Origin: Chlorobiota bacterium
Lineage (GTDB): Bacteria; Bacteroidota; Ignavibacteria; Ignavibacteriales; Melioribacteraceae
Assembly: GCA_013151565.1 (NCBI GenBank)
Contig: JAADIB010000149.1
Coordinates: 1 to 32,509 of the forward strand
Length of the DNA: 32,509 nt
Direction of reading: 5' to 3'
The notes under the pieces are model-generated. The model was not told the DNA's origin. It worked only from the letters and a program-made list of their open reading frames with translations, and searched no databases. This document shows positions 24,150-31,609 of the stretch, piece after piece (position 1 is the stretch's first letter; every line of letters starts with the position of its first letter). Made by a program: the position numbers and the translations under genes.

Positions 24150-24974
24150 TTATTTATTTTTTTTGAATATTGTTTCCGCTCGCTGTGCGGAAGAAACAAT
24201 ACCTGTTATCATTGCCGAACTGAATCCGTGATGCTCCATCTGATTTAATCCCGAGATGGTCAAACCCTGCGGAGTTGTAACTTTATCAATTTCTCTTTCA
24301 GGATGGGAACCGCCGTCAACAAGCAGTGACGCCGCGCCCTTAGCAGTTTGCGCAGCCATCATAATAGCATCATCGGCATGAAAACCTATTTCCGTTCCTC
24401 CTTGTCCGGCTGCTCTTATTGCCCTAAGGAAAAACGCAATTCCGCAAGCTACAAGCGATGTTGCCGGTACCATAAGGTCTTCACTTATTACTGCTGTCTT
24501 TCCAACCGTATCGAATATTTTCACTGCGGTTTTCAAAGCATCTTCATCTTTCTTATCGGCACTAATGCATGTCATCGATTCCTTTATTGATATTGCTGTA
24601 TTAGGCATAACCCTAACAACCGGGATATCTTTTTCAACAATTTCCTTAATATCTTCTATCTCGGCGCCGGTTACAATCGAAATTATTATGTGCTTCCCAG
24701 TATTCAGGTTGTCTTTAATTTCTTCAAGTATCCTATTCAGCTTCTGAGGGGTAACCGCAATAATAACAATTGAAGATTTTTTAACCGCTTCATTATTATC
24801 CGATGTAACGTTAACACCCATTTCAGCAAATAATTCTTTCAACGCTTCCGTTTTTCTGCGTGTAACAGTTAATCTGTTTGGAACGATGATCTTAGATTCA
24901 ATTAACCCTTTGCCTATTGCTTTACCAATGTTACCGCAACCAATAATTGAAATTTTTTGTTTTAACTTTTCCAT
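24150..24974 (-). CDS. proC: Pyrroline-5-carboxylate reductase
   Basis: This 274-residue enzyme performs the last step of proline synthesis, reducing 1-pyrroline-5-carboxylate with NAD(P)H. The Rossmann fold opens with ISIIGCGNIGKAIGKGL (8-24). VRVMPNTAISIKESMTCI holds the conserved MPN segment. GIAFFLRAIRAAGQGGTEIG and AAQTAKGAASLLVDGGSHPEREIDKVTTPQG carry the C-terminal oligomerisation and active-site signature, where the family usually has CSPGGTT; TTPQGLT is the matching position here. It is only 14 bases downstream of the symporter gene, so import of glutamate-like substrates and proline synthesis may be co-expressed. Confidence 0.95.
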   Translation of the reverse strand: MEKLKQKISIIGCGNIGKAIGKGLIESKIIVPNRLTVTRRKTEALKELFAEMGVNVTSDNNEAVKKSSIVIIAVTPQKLNRILEEIKDNLNTGKHIIISIVTGAEIEDIKEIVEKDIPVVRVMPNTAISIKESMTCISADKKDEDALKTAVKIFDTVGKTAVISEDLMVPATSLVACGIAFFLRAIRAAGQGGTEIGFHADDAIMMAAQTAKGAASLLVDGGSHPEREIDKVTTPQGLTISGLNQMEHHGFSSAMITGIVSSAQRAETIFKKNK

Positions 24975-24988
24975 GTTTATCCTATTAT

Positions 24989-26215
24989 TTATTCAACTTT
25001 TAATTTTTCACCTTCTGAATTTGCCACTACAACTGCGCCGCAGCTGTCGCTCCAAACATTTGTTGTTGTTCTTAACATATCCAAAATTCTGTCAACTGCA
25101 AGTATTAGCCCGATTCCCTCTAATGGAAGTCCAACCGCTGATAAAATTATTGTGATCATAACTAATCCAGCCATTGGAATGCCTGCGGCTCCAATAGAAG
25201 CAAGCAGTGCGGTTATTACAACTATTACCTGCTGAAGAAAGCCCATCTCAATACCATATGCTTGTGCAATGAACATTGCAGCCACACATTCATACAAGGC
25301 GGTTCCATCCATATTTACCGTAGCTCCAAGAGGCAGCACAAAACTGGTAACCTTATTGGATACACCGGCATTATGCTCAACTGCCTCCATAGTCAGCGGT
25401 AGAGTTGCACTTGACGACGAAGTGGAAAACGCAGTAAGTAAAGGTGTACGCATTGCTTTCAGATGTTTGATCGGATTCGCTTTACCGATAAACTTTACAA
25501 TTAGCGGAAGTGTTATCATAGCATGAACGCCTAATGAAATAATCACCGTGATCATATACAATCCCAACCTTCCCCCGACAGCAAGAAGCGCCTGAGTATC
25601 ACTTGCCTGCTCGGCAACTACTTTTGCTACAATACCCAAAATTCCAAGCGGAGTGAACTTAATTATGAACATTGTGATCTTCATTACCACATCAAATAAA
25701 CCGTTAAAAAATCCAAGAAGCTGCGTTCGAGGTTTTTCACTGATCTGCGTTAAAAAATATCCAAAAAGAATTGAGAAAAATATCACTCCTAAAATCTTAC
25801 CGCCTGCAAAAGCGCCGAAAATATTAGTTGGTATAATATTCAAAAGAGTTTGCCCGAATGATTCTTTTGCTGTTGCAAGACCTTCAATATGCTGAGAAAA
25901 TCCAAGATCAGCGCCTACACCCGGCTGAAGAATATTAACAAAGATCAATCCTGTTAATATTGCAAATGTTGTCGTAAGCAAATAATAACTGAAAGTTTTT
26001 AATCCTAACCTTCCGAGATTTTCAGCATTTCCAATATTTGCAACACCGGTTACGATCGAAGTAAAAATAAGCGGAACTATGATCATTTTTAATGCCCGCA
26101 AAAACAGGTCGCCCATCCAGCTTACATAACCCACATACTCCGTAAAAACTACTCCGTAGAATATTGCAATTACCAAAGCAATTAAGATCTGCCAATGAAG
26201 TTTAATTTTTTTCAT
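24989..26215 (-). CDS. Dicarboxylate/amino acid:cation symporter (DAACS family, GltP-like)
   Basis: This 408-residue membrane protein imports glutamate, aspartate or C4-dicarboxylates with sodium or protons. Family marks include LRALKMIIVPLIFTSIVTG (helix 2-3), the serine-rich hairpin tip STSSSSATLPLTMEAVE (HP1), LGATVNMDGTALYE (the NMDGT motif of helix 7), GIPMAGLVMITIILSAVGLP (HP2 region) and the helix 8 segment LAVDRILDMLRTTTNVWSDS. The Arg/Asp residues of helix 8 decide between acidic amino acids and other substrates, but I cannot settle this by eye. It lies between hemW (17 bases upstream) and proC (14 bases downstream); the proC link favours glutamate as an inference. Confidence 0.93.
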   Translation of the reverse strand: MKKIKLHWQILIALVIAIFYGVVFTEYVGYVSWMGDLFLRALKMIIVPLIFTSIVTGVANIGNAENLGRLGLKTFSYYLLTTTFAILTGLIFVNILQPGVGADLGFSQHIEGLATAKESFGQTLLNIIPTNIFGAFAGGKILGVIFFSILFGYFLTQISEKPRTQLLGFFNGLFDVVMKITMFIIKFTPLGILGIVAKVVAEQASDTQALLAVGGRLGLYMITVIISLGVHAMITLPLIVKFIGKANPIKHLKAMRTPLLTAFSTSSSSATLPLTMEAVEHNAGVSNKVTSFVLPLGATVNMDGTALYECVAAMFIAQAYGIEMGFLQQVIVVITALLASIGAAGIPMAGLVMITIILSAVGLPLEGIGLILAVDRILDMLRTTTNVWSDSCGAVVVANSEGEKLKVE

Positions 26216-26232
26216 TTCTTATATTATAATTT

Positions 26233-27360
26233 TTATTGGAACTTCAGAAGGATTTCATCACACAATAAATATCCCGCCTTCGTAAATTTAATAAAATTAT
26301 CACTCCAAATTATAAAACCATCTTCAACTAATTTGTTTATATAGTTATTATTAACGGATATCCATTCATTTCCGTACATTTTTTTCAGAATATTAAGGTT
26401 CAATCCTCTGCTTCTTAAGGCAAGCATTATAAATTCCTGCTCAAGTTCTTTTTTAGTTAATTCTTCGGATCCCCGCACTGCACTATCTTTTAATTCAACT
26501 GAACTCATATACATTTTCAGTGAGGAGAAATTCCACCATCGTTTATTATCAACAAAAGAATGAGCCGATGGACCAAATCCAATATAATTTTTGTGTTCCC
26601 AGTATGACAAATTATGGACACACTCAAATCCAGGTTTACAGAAATTTGAGACTTCATATTGTTCAAAACCATGACTTGTAAGAAAATCGATCGTATGTTC
26701 ATATTGAGAGGCATCATAATCCTCATCCTTCAATTTGATCTTTCCATCCAGAACCATCTTATTGAGAATAGTGCCTTTTTCCAAAATTAAACTGTAAGCC
26801 GATATATGTTTGACCGGTAGAGCAGCCGCTAATTCTAAATTTTCTTCCCAAATATCTTTATTCTGCTTTGGAATGCTGAATATCAGATCGATATTTATAT
26901 TTTCAAATCCAGCTTTATCAGCACTTTTTATAGTATCAACAGCAGTTTGTTTATTATGGATCCTCGTTAAAAACTTTAGATCGTTATCATTAAAAGACTG
27001 TACGCCAATACTTATTCTATTTATGCCGATATCTCTGAATTCACTTAACTTTCTATTATCAACCGTGCCCGGATTTGTTTCAAGTGTGATCTCAGCTTTA
27101 GTGTCTAAATTGAAATTTGATTTGATGAACAATAAAATTTCATTTATGTGGTTTGGTGTAAGCAGCGACGGTGTTCCTCCGCCGAAGAAAATTGAAATTA
27201 TATTTTTTCCATTCAGTTGCTTTGAATAGTTCTCAATTTCCCGTTTGAGCGAAGAGATATAATTATCAATATTATCTTTTGTAATAATAGAATAGAAATC
27301 ACAATAGATACATTTATGATCACAGAATGGCACATGGATGTATAATGATATGTCTTCCAA
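26233..27360 (-). CDS. hemW: Radical SAM heme chaperone HemW
   Basis: This 375-residue member of the HemN/HemW family has the radical SAM cluster motif as Cys13, Cys17 and Cys20 in PFCDHKCIYCDF. It also has GGGTPSLLTPNHI, TLETNPGTVD, ISIGVQSFND, the LGRIH-like LTRIHNK and VSNFCKPGFECVHNLSYWEHKNYIGFGPSAHSF in two adjoining stretches. HemW carries heme for insertion into respiratory proteins; the shorter length and C-terminal part fit HemW rather than oxygen-independent coproporphyrinogen dehydrogenase HemN. The start is TTG (M-EDISLYIHV), since no ATG gives the conserved LYIHVPFC start. Older annotations often call this family HemN. Confidence 0.93.
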   Translation of the reverse strand: MEDISLYIHVPFCDHKCIYCDFYSIITKDNIDNYISSLKREIENYSKQLNGKNIISIFFGGGTPSLLTPNHINEILLFIKSNFNLDTKAEITLETNPGTVDNRKLSEFRDIGINRISIGVQSFNDNDLKFLTRIHNKQTAVDTIKSADKAGFENINIDLIFSIPKQNKDIWEENLELAAALPVKHISAYSLILEKGTILNKMVLDGKIKLKDEDYDASQYEHTIDFLTSHGFEQYEVSNFCKPGFECVHNLSYWEHKNYIGFGPSAHSFVDNKRWWNFSSLKMYMSSVELKDSAVRGSEELTKKELEQEFIMLALRSRGLNLNILKKMYGNEWISVNNNYINKLVEDGFIIWSDNFIKFTKAGYLLCDEILLKFQ

Positions 27361-27440
27361 TTTATATGTTTAAATTATTAAATATAAAAGTTTAAGCTAA
27401 TAAATTAACAATTAAAACTTGGAAATAATTGGAAAGTATT

Positions 27441-27466
27441 AGTGAGGGATTTTTCAATCCCTCACT
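27441..27466. terminator. Strong hairpin terminator between the lipoprotein gene and hemW
   Basis: AGTGAGGGATT and AATCCCTCACT form a perfect 11-bp stem with a TTTC loop. It lies 14 bases beyond the minus-strand lipoprotein stop. A clear T run follows on the plus strand (TTTTAATAAAAT), while the minus strand continues TAATACTTT. It most likely ends the lipoprotein transcript and separates it from hemW. Confidence 0.7.
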
Positions 27467-27479
27467 TTTAATAAAATAA

Positions 27480-28037
27480 TCAGTTAGTAGAAACTTCTGC
27501 TTCTAAAATCAGTTCAACTTTGCCATGAATTGTATAAGGAGTTCCACCCGTTACATTAGTCACACTTATTTCTGCAGTAAATGTAGGAATAGAACAACTA
27601 GGATCTTCCTGTAGATTATCAAGGTATGCATTAAAAGCATCCAATTCATCCTTAGTTAATTCAATTTTGTAACCATCTGTTATATAATCACCAGGTGAAA
27701 CATTTGGTAAATTGATCGATAAAAGTGTAAGACCATTTTTGTCTTTCAAAGCGGCATTAATTGTTCCTTTCAGAGCAGATGGGGAATAATCAAGAGTCCA
27801 ATAAGCAGCGGAAAGAAATTTAACCGATTGAATTTTATCTTTATTATCATTCCATTCCTGGTACTGATTTAAGCAAAAGGTTACAGTTTCTTGCGCAGAA
27901 GTTTCTGAACCACTTAGCGTAAATTTAATTTCAATTGGAACGTTCAGAGGTATATTTCCAAGTTTATCACAACCACTAAATATAGCTAATGAAGAAAATA
28001 ATGCCACAATTATAATTATTTTTGTTGTTTTTTTCAT
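27480..28037 (-). CDS. Small predicted lipoprotein, unknown function
   Basis: This 185-residue protein has a lipoprotein signal: a lysine-rich start, a hydrophobic stretch and the lipobox FSGC with Cys23. The rest looks like a beta-rich extracytoplasmic domain (VPIEIKFTLSGSETSAQETV, then SLPNV-like turns). Two further cysteines lie in the mature part, and a negatively charged helical stretch (TKDELDAFNAYLDNLQED) precedes the last strands. I recognise no family. I chose the inner ATG (MKKTTKII) because an AAGGAG Shine-Dalgarno sequence precedes it; a frame-open ATG nine codons earlier overlaps the upstream gene and lacks one. It follows the DUF6588-like gene by 16 bases and is probably co-expressed with it. 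Confidence 0.8.
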   Translation of the reverse strand: MKKTTKIIIIVALFSSLAIFSGCDKLGNIPLNVPIEIKFTLSGSETSAQETVTFCLNQYQEWNDNKDKIQSVKFLSAAYWTLDYSPSALKGTINAALKDKNGLTLLSINLPNVSPGDYITDGYKIELTKDELDAFNAYLDNLQEDPSCSIPTFTAEISVTNVTGGTPYTIHGKVELILEAEVSTN

Positions 28038-28053
28038 CTTTATTTCTCCTTTT

Positions 28054-28932
28054 TTAAAATTCAAAGTTTATGCCCCCAACAAGGGCGTTCTGACTTCCAA
28101 TGTTGTAATCGACATTTAGTACTAATACTGCAATTTTTACTGCTGCACCAAATGTTAATCTCATGTTGTTATCGCCATCCATTGAAATACTAACTCTATC
28201 GTCAGGTGTTATACCAGGGAATCCTAATCCATCAAATGTATAGTCCATATCCATTGTAGTGGTTTCATATTGGAGACCTCCATAAACTATGAGATTCCCA
28301 AATTCCTTACTAGCGTGAACATTAACCGCAAAGTTTGATGTTTTGATATCAGCATTTGGATGGTTAAGCTCAAAATTATTAGATAAAATTTGAACAGCAA
28401 TATCCAGTGGCAAACCTGGTATCAATTGACTGAAGTTATATTTTAATCCCCAACCTAAAAGATCGACTTCCACGTCGTTGATCTTTAATTTTGGGAAATA
28501 CCTGAGCATTCCTTCAACCCCGAAAAAACTTAATGCAATTTGCGGTATACCGGCATAAACTGTACTCATGTTAAGACCGGGAGGGTAAATTATAAATCCT
28601 CCATTACCCATTATGGATGAACCTTTATCACCAAAAAAGGTAGCTGATTTTTCACTTCCGGTATAACCGTCATATGGATGAACGTCAAAAGTCATTTGAT
28701 CATCCGGTATAAAAATCATCATGCCAACTAAACTTAGTTTAAATCCAAATGTTTTGGATACTTTGGCTGTGTAATATCCGCCGGAGTTAAAATATGTTCC
28801 TGACCATGTAGCTAAAGGTGTTGCATATTTTTGAACCTCCGAAGGCGGAAGTTGTGTCAATTTATCCCCTATTTGTGCAGACGAAATACCCGTAAAAACT
28901 AGAAAAAGAACAAACATTAAAAGTTTATTCAT
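28054..28932 (-). CDS. Outer-membrane protein, DUF6588-like
   Basis: This 292-residue protein has a signal peptide (MNKLLMFVLFLVFTGISSAQ) and then a sequence resembling the DUF6588 family of Bacteroidota: PSEVQKYATPLATWSGTYFN, GGYYTAKVSKTFGFKLSLVG and alternating strands ending LVGGINFEF. The terminal Phe and amphipathic strands suggest an outer-membrane beta-barrel. The function of the family is not known to me, and the family name is a recognition from pattern, not a search result. A strong Shine-Dalgarno sequence (GGGAGG) precedes the ATG. A small lipoprotein gene follows 16 bases downstream, which suggests a two-gene surface unit. Confidence 0.78.
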   Translation of the reverse strand: MNKLLMFVLFLVFTGISSAQIGDKLTQLPPSEVQKYATPLATWSGTYFNSGGYYTAKVSKTFGFKLSLVGMMIFIPDDQMTFDVHPYDGYTGSEKSATFFGDKGSSIMGNGGFIIYPPGLNMSTVYAGIPQIALSFFGVEGMLRYFPKLKINDVEVDLLGWGLKYNFSQLIPGLPLDIAVQILSNNFELNHPNADIKTSNFAVNVHASKEFGNLIVYGGLQYETTTMDMDYTFDGLGFPGITPDDRVSISMDGDNNMRLTFGAAVKIAVLVLNVDYNIGSQNALVGGINFEF

Positions 28933-29017
28933 GCTATACCTCCCTTATTGAATATATACCCATAAACTCCGAAATACTTTAACAAATGTCAATAAAAAGA
29001 ATCATTTAAATATTAAC

Positions 29018-29033
29018 TGTGAGATAAATCACT
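29018..29033. promoter_or_regulatory. Candidate CRP/FNR-family operator upstream of the DUF6588-like gene
   Basis: TGTGA-GATAAA-TCACT matches the TGTGA-N6-TCACA half-site arrangement of CRP-type regulators at nine of ten positions. It lies about 86-101 bases upstream of the DUF6588-like start codon, in the intergenic space after recN. No regulator gene is in the window, so this rests on the site alone. Confidence 0.35.
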
Positions 29034-29061
29034 GTGAAGTATTTTTAGTAATTCCGCGTTT

Positions 29062-30771
29062 TTAGGCATCAATTCCCATTAATTCTTTTGCACTCTCTAT
29101 ACTGGCTTCGGTAACATCTTCCCCGCTTATTAACTTAGCTACCTCATTTACCTTTTCTTCATCTTCAAGCGGACGAATAGAACTTACAACCCGAGTACCT
29201 ATTGATTTCTTTTCAACCGCAAAATGCTGATCAGATAGACCGGCTATCTGCGGTAGATGAGTTATTGCAATTATTTGATGATACCTTGATAATGCCTTCA
29301 ATCCATTTCCAACCTTTTGAGCAATTCGTCCGCTTACACCGGTATCGATCTCATCAAATATTAATAATGGAAGTTTATCATTTTTTGCAAGAATTGTTTT
29401 TAGCGCTAACATTATTCTTGAAACTTCTCCACCCGAAGCCACTTTGGATAACGGTTTCATATCTTCACCAGGATTAGTAGAAATTAAAAACTCTATTTCA
29501 TCAAAACCCTTTGCATTGAATTTATATTTCTCACCGTCAACTAAGATGAAATTCGCTGCGCTGTCATTTGCTTTTACATTTCTGATATTGACTTGGAAAT
29601 CGGAATCTGGAATTCCAAGTTCTTTTAATTCCTCTACTACTTCCAACCGTATCTTGTTTGCCACAACTTTTCGTTCTTCAGATATTTTTTTAGCAATTTC
29701 TCCGCTTTTGTTTCGTACATTTGCTAATTCTTTTCCCAGCTTTTCTATTTTTTCATTATAATTATTAGCAATTTCAAATTCTTTACCGATGTTTTCTCTA
29801 TGCTCAATTACTTTATCCAATGTGCCGCCGTATCTTTTCTTCAGCAGGCTCAACGCACCCAGTCTTTCACGTAAAGAATCAAGTTTATCAGGATCATTAT
29901 CCACTCTTTCCTTGTAGCTGCGCACAAAGTCGGATATATCATTTATAATTGCAATTGCCGAATCAGCTTCGCTTGCTTTCTCTCCGAAAGCTTTATCTAT
30001 CTCAGAAAGTTCCTCTAAACTTTTCTGTATACTAACCAAGTTATCGTGAGTTGAATATTCATCCTCATAAGCCAAGGTATATATTTTATTTGTAAGATGA
30101 AGAAGTTTTTCCGAATGTTCCAGAAGATTCAGTTCTTCCTTGATCGTTTCCTCTTCCCCGAGCTGCGGCGAAACCGCATCAATTTCTTTCATCTGAAATT
30201 CATAAGCATCACGTTCATCTTTAAGCGCTCGCTCTTTATTCTTCAAAAGATAAAGTTCTTTAGCTATTTCTGATAACTGCTGATGGTATTCTTTATATTC
30301 ATATAAAAGAGGATCGATCTCGGCAAATTCATCAAGATAATCAATATGAGTTGAGCTTCTTAATAGTGACTGATGCTCATGCTGTCCGTGAAGATCAATT
30401 AACAAGTTTCCAATATCTTTCAACAATGCAAGTGAAGTTGGGGTGTCATTCAAGAAGCATCTGTTTGAACCTTTTAAGGAAACTTCCCGTCGGACAATTA
30501 ATTCATCATAATGATCAATATCATTTTCAGAAAGAAGTTTTTCCACTTTTGGATTATTAGCAACACTGAAAACACCTTCTACAACAGATTTATTTGCTCC
30601 TTTTCTAACAACTTGTGTGGATGCACGCTCACCGAGCAATAAACCCATTGCATCAATTAAAATTGACTTACCGGCACCTGTTTCACCGGTTATGATATTT
30701 AGTCCCTTTTGGAATTCTACACCTATATTTTCAATTAACGCATAATCCTTAACTAACAACGAAATAAGCAT
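29062..30771 (-). CDS. recN: DNA repair protein RecN
   Basis: This 569-residue SMC-like ATPase is recruited to DNA double-strand breaks. Walker A is GETGAGKS at residues 29-36, within LNIITGETGAGKSILIDAMG. A long coiled-coil region (about 155-370) follows. The C-terminal ATPase half carries the ABC signature region SKVASGGEVSRIMLAL, Walker B LLIFDEIDTGVSG and the IIAITHLPQIAGLSD motif. Length is normal. An AGGTGA Shine-Dalgarno sequence precedes the ATG. It is divergent from the tRNA-fMet locus, and the roughly 140-base space between them carries promoter-like sequences in both directions. Confidence 0.98.
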   Translation of the reverse strand: MLISLLVKDYALIENIGVEFQKGLNIITGETGAGKSILIDAMGLLLGERASTQVVRKGANKSVVEGVFSVANNPKVEKLLSENDIDHYDELIVRREVSLKGSNRCFLNDTPTSLALLKDIGNLLIDLHGQHEHQSLLRSSTHIDYLDEFAEIDPLLYEYKEYHQQLSEIAKELYLLKNKERALKDERDAYEFQMKEIDAVSPQLGEEETIKEELNLLEHSEKLLHLTNKIYTLAYEDEYSTHDNLVSIQKSLEELSEIDKAFGEKASEADSAIAIINDISDFVRSYKERVDNDPDKLDSLRERLGALSLLKKRYGGTLDKVIEHRENIGKEFEIANNYNEKIEKLGKELANVRNKSGEIAKKISEERKVVANKIRLEVVEELKELGIPDSDFQVNIRNVKANDSAANFILVDGEKYKFNAKGFDEIEFLISTNPGEDMKPLSKVASGGEVSRIMLALKTILAKNDKLPLLIFDEIDTGVSGRIAQKVGNGLKALSRYHQIIAITHLPQIAGLSDQHFAVEKKSIGTRVVSSIRPLEDEEKVNEVAKLISGEDVTEASIESAKELMGIDA

Positions 30772-30831
30772 AATTCACCTACTTTTACTGGTAAATATTT
30801 CCATTTTAATAAAAATTGATATTCTCTCAAC

Positions 30832-30864
30832 AAAATATACGTAAAATAGTTATTTTGCTACAAA
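30832..30864 (-). promoter_or_regulatory. Candidate recN promoter
   Basis: On the minus strand TTTG at 30864-30861 is followed, after 21 bases, by TATATTTT at 30839-30832, about 60 bases before the recN start. The spacing and the TANNTTT element fit a Bacteroidota-type promoter, but in such AT-rich sequence chance matches are common. Confidence 0.3.
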
Positions 30865-30867
30865 TAT

Positions 30868-30896
30868 TTGACATTTATCGTGCCAAAGTATATATT
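30868..30896 (+). promoter_or_regulatory. Promoter of the tRNA-fMet locus
   Basis: TTGACA at 30868-30873 and TATATT at 30891-30896 are separated by 17 bases, an almost ideal housekeeping promoter. Read in Bacteroidota style it is TTG-N20-TATATTT. Transcription would start near 30903, so the pseudo-tRNA at 30916 is transcribed ahead of the intact tRNA. Confidence 0.7.
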
Positions 30897-30915
30897 TCAG
30901 GTTCAAATTTTTCAT

Positions 30916-30975
30916 CGCGGGGTGGAGTCCCGATTTGATCGGGAGTTGCTCGTCGGGCTTATAACCCGAAGGTTG
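30916..30975 (+). pseudogene. tRNA-fMet pseudogene with palindrome in the D-loop
   Basis: The first 12 bases (CGCGGGGTGGAG) and the anticodon arm region (GCTCGTCGGGCTTATAACCC and on to GGTT) match the intact tRNA-fMet 90 bases downstream. The D-loop CAATTG is replaced by the perfect palindrome TCCCGAT-TTG-ATCGGGA (30928-30944). The anticodon loop reads CTTATAA in place of CTCATAA, so CAT has become TAT. After the variable loop the T-arm and the 3' acceptor strand are missing, so it cannot form a tRNA. Confidence 0.85.
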
Positions 30976-31005
30976 TTACAAGATTAAATTTGAATGGTAT
31001 TACAT

Positions 31006-31078
<73 letters not shown>

Positions 31079-31079
31079 C

Positions 31080-31123
31080 AAAAAAAAAGAAAACCTCAGT
31101 TTTTGCTGGGGTTTTTCTTTTTT
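31080..31123 (+). terminator. Terminator of tRNA-fMet (copy A of a duplicated terminator)
   Basis: AACCTCAG (31092-31099) and CTGGGGTT (31106-31113) form an 8-bp stem with one G-T wobble around TTTTTG. An A-rich lead and a T run (TTTTTCTTTTTT) follow, so it could work in both directions. The same sequence recurs exactly at 31651-31694. Confidence 0.9.
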
Positions 31124-31128
31124 AAATT

Positions 31129-31179
31129 GGTTGTAGGTTCAATCCTCCGCCGCGGCGGAGCGGCGGACTGCCCCCGCTA
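31129..31179 (+). repeat. tRNA-fMet 3'-end fragment B, interrupted by a GC palindrome
   Basis: GGTTGTAGGTTCAATC corresponds to the variable loop and T-arm of the tRNA, and CTGCCCCCGCTA to its last T-stem bases, acceptor strand and discriminator. Between them lies a GC-rich insert containing the perfect 16-bp palindrome CTCCGCCGCGGCGGAG plus CGGCGGA. No 5' half precedes it; it starts directly at the end of the tRNA terminator. Confidence 0.85.
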
Positions 31180-31228
31180 TTTAGAAATAAAAAACCCAGG
31201 CTTTGTGTCTGGGTTTTTTATTTCTAAA
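31180..31228. terminator. Perfect 20-bp-arm bidirectional terminator after fragment B
   Basis: Positions 31180-31199 and 31209-31228 are perfect inverted repeats (right arm CTGGGTTTTTTATTTCTAAA) with a nine-base loop (GCTTTGTGT). The CCCAG/CTGGG core with flanking A and T runs is typical of a bidirectional terminator. It differs in sequence from the tRNA-fMet terminator. Confidence 0.85.
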
Positions 31229-31230
31229 TT

Positions 31231-31272
31231 GGTAGTGATTCAGTTCTCCTGAGCAGCCGAATACCCCCATTA
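31231..31272 (+). repeat. Possible degenerate tRNA 3'-end fragment D
   Basis: GGTAGTGATTCAGTTCTCC resembles GGTTGTAGGTTCAATCCTCC of fragment B with several changes, and a CCCCC-x-x-x-A end follows at a similar distance. It also begins right after AAATT at the end of a terminator, like fragment B. The match is weak and could be chance. Confidence 0.3.
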
Positions 31273-31321
31273 CCCATTTAGCGAGCAAGTATTAAATATC
31301 TTTTATTAAGTACATTTTGCT

Positions 31322-31345
31322 TGAGTTTTTTTATTTTTAAACTCA
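31322..31345 (+). other. Hairpin overlapping the GIY-YIG start codon
   Basis: TGAGTTT (31322-31328) and AAACTCA (31339-31345) can pair with a ten-base loop, and the A of the ATG is the last base of the stem. No Shine-Dalgarno sequence is present. It could limit translation of the nuclease, or be a weak remnant terminator. Confidence 0.4.
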
Positions 31346-31608
31346 TGAATCCAATTACTAAAAAATACTATACTTATGTAATAAAAAGTAAAGAGGGATT
31401 ACACTATACCGGTATGACCGAAAATTTAGAAAACCGTTTAAAACAACACAACAACAGAGCATTATCATTCTGGACAAAACGAGGTACAAATTGGCGACTC
31501 ATCTATTTTGAAGAATTTGATAATAAGACAGATGCTTTAATAAAAGAAAAATGGTTAAAATCCGGTGTTGGTAGAGAATTTCTGAAAAAGAATGTTGTAG
31601 ATTATTAA
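31345..31608 (+). CDS. Small GIY-YIG endonuclease domain protein
   Basis: This 87-residue protein is essentially a lone GIY-YIG nuclease domain. The GIY element is YVI at 11-13 and the YIG element YTG at 21-23 (HYTGMTENLENRL). The catalytic Arg is Arg31, His35 follows, and the metal-binding Glu is probably Glu68 in LIKEKWLKSG. It resembles the UvrC-like/YhbQ-type single-domain family. Such domains nick DNA; no DNA-recognition domain is visible. I take the ATG at 31345; the TTG eight codons upstream lies in a hairpin and has no ribosome site. It is the only plus-strand protein gene and is bracketed by tRNA-fMet 3'-end fragments, the downstream one starting one base after its stop. Confidence 0.88.
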   Translation: MNPITKKYYTYVIKSKEGLHYTGMTENLENRLKQHNNRALSFWTKRGTNWRLIYFEEFDNKTDALIKEKWLKSGVGREFLKKNVVDY

Positions 31609-31609
31609 A

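Noticed and set aside
28038-28064. Longer start for the small lipoprotein
   Set aside because: The inner ATG has an AAGGAG ribosome site and begins a proper lipoprotein signal. The longer form overlaps the upstream gene and hides the signal.
30900-30906. Extra T-arm remnant (GGTTCAA) before the pseudo-tRNA
   Set aside because: Only nine bases (CAGGTTCAA) match, just after the promoter -10 element, and no acceptor end follows. It is too short to call.
31321-31344. TTG start for the GIY-YIG protein
   Set aside because: No ribosome site precedes it, and the extra residues lie in a hairpin and are not part of the domain. The ATG at 31345 suffices.
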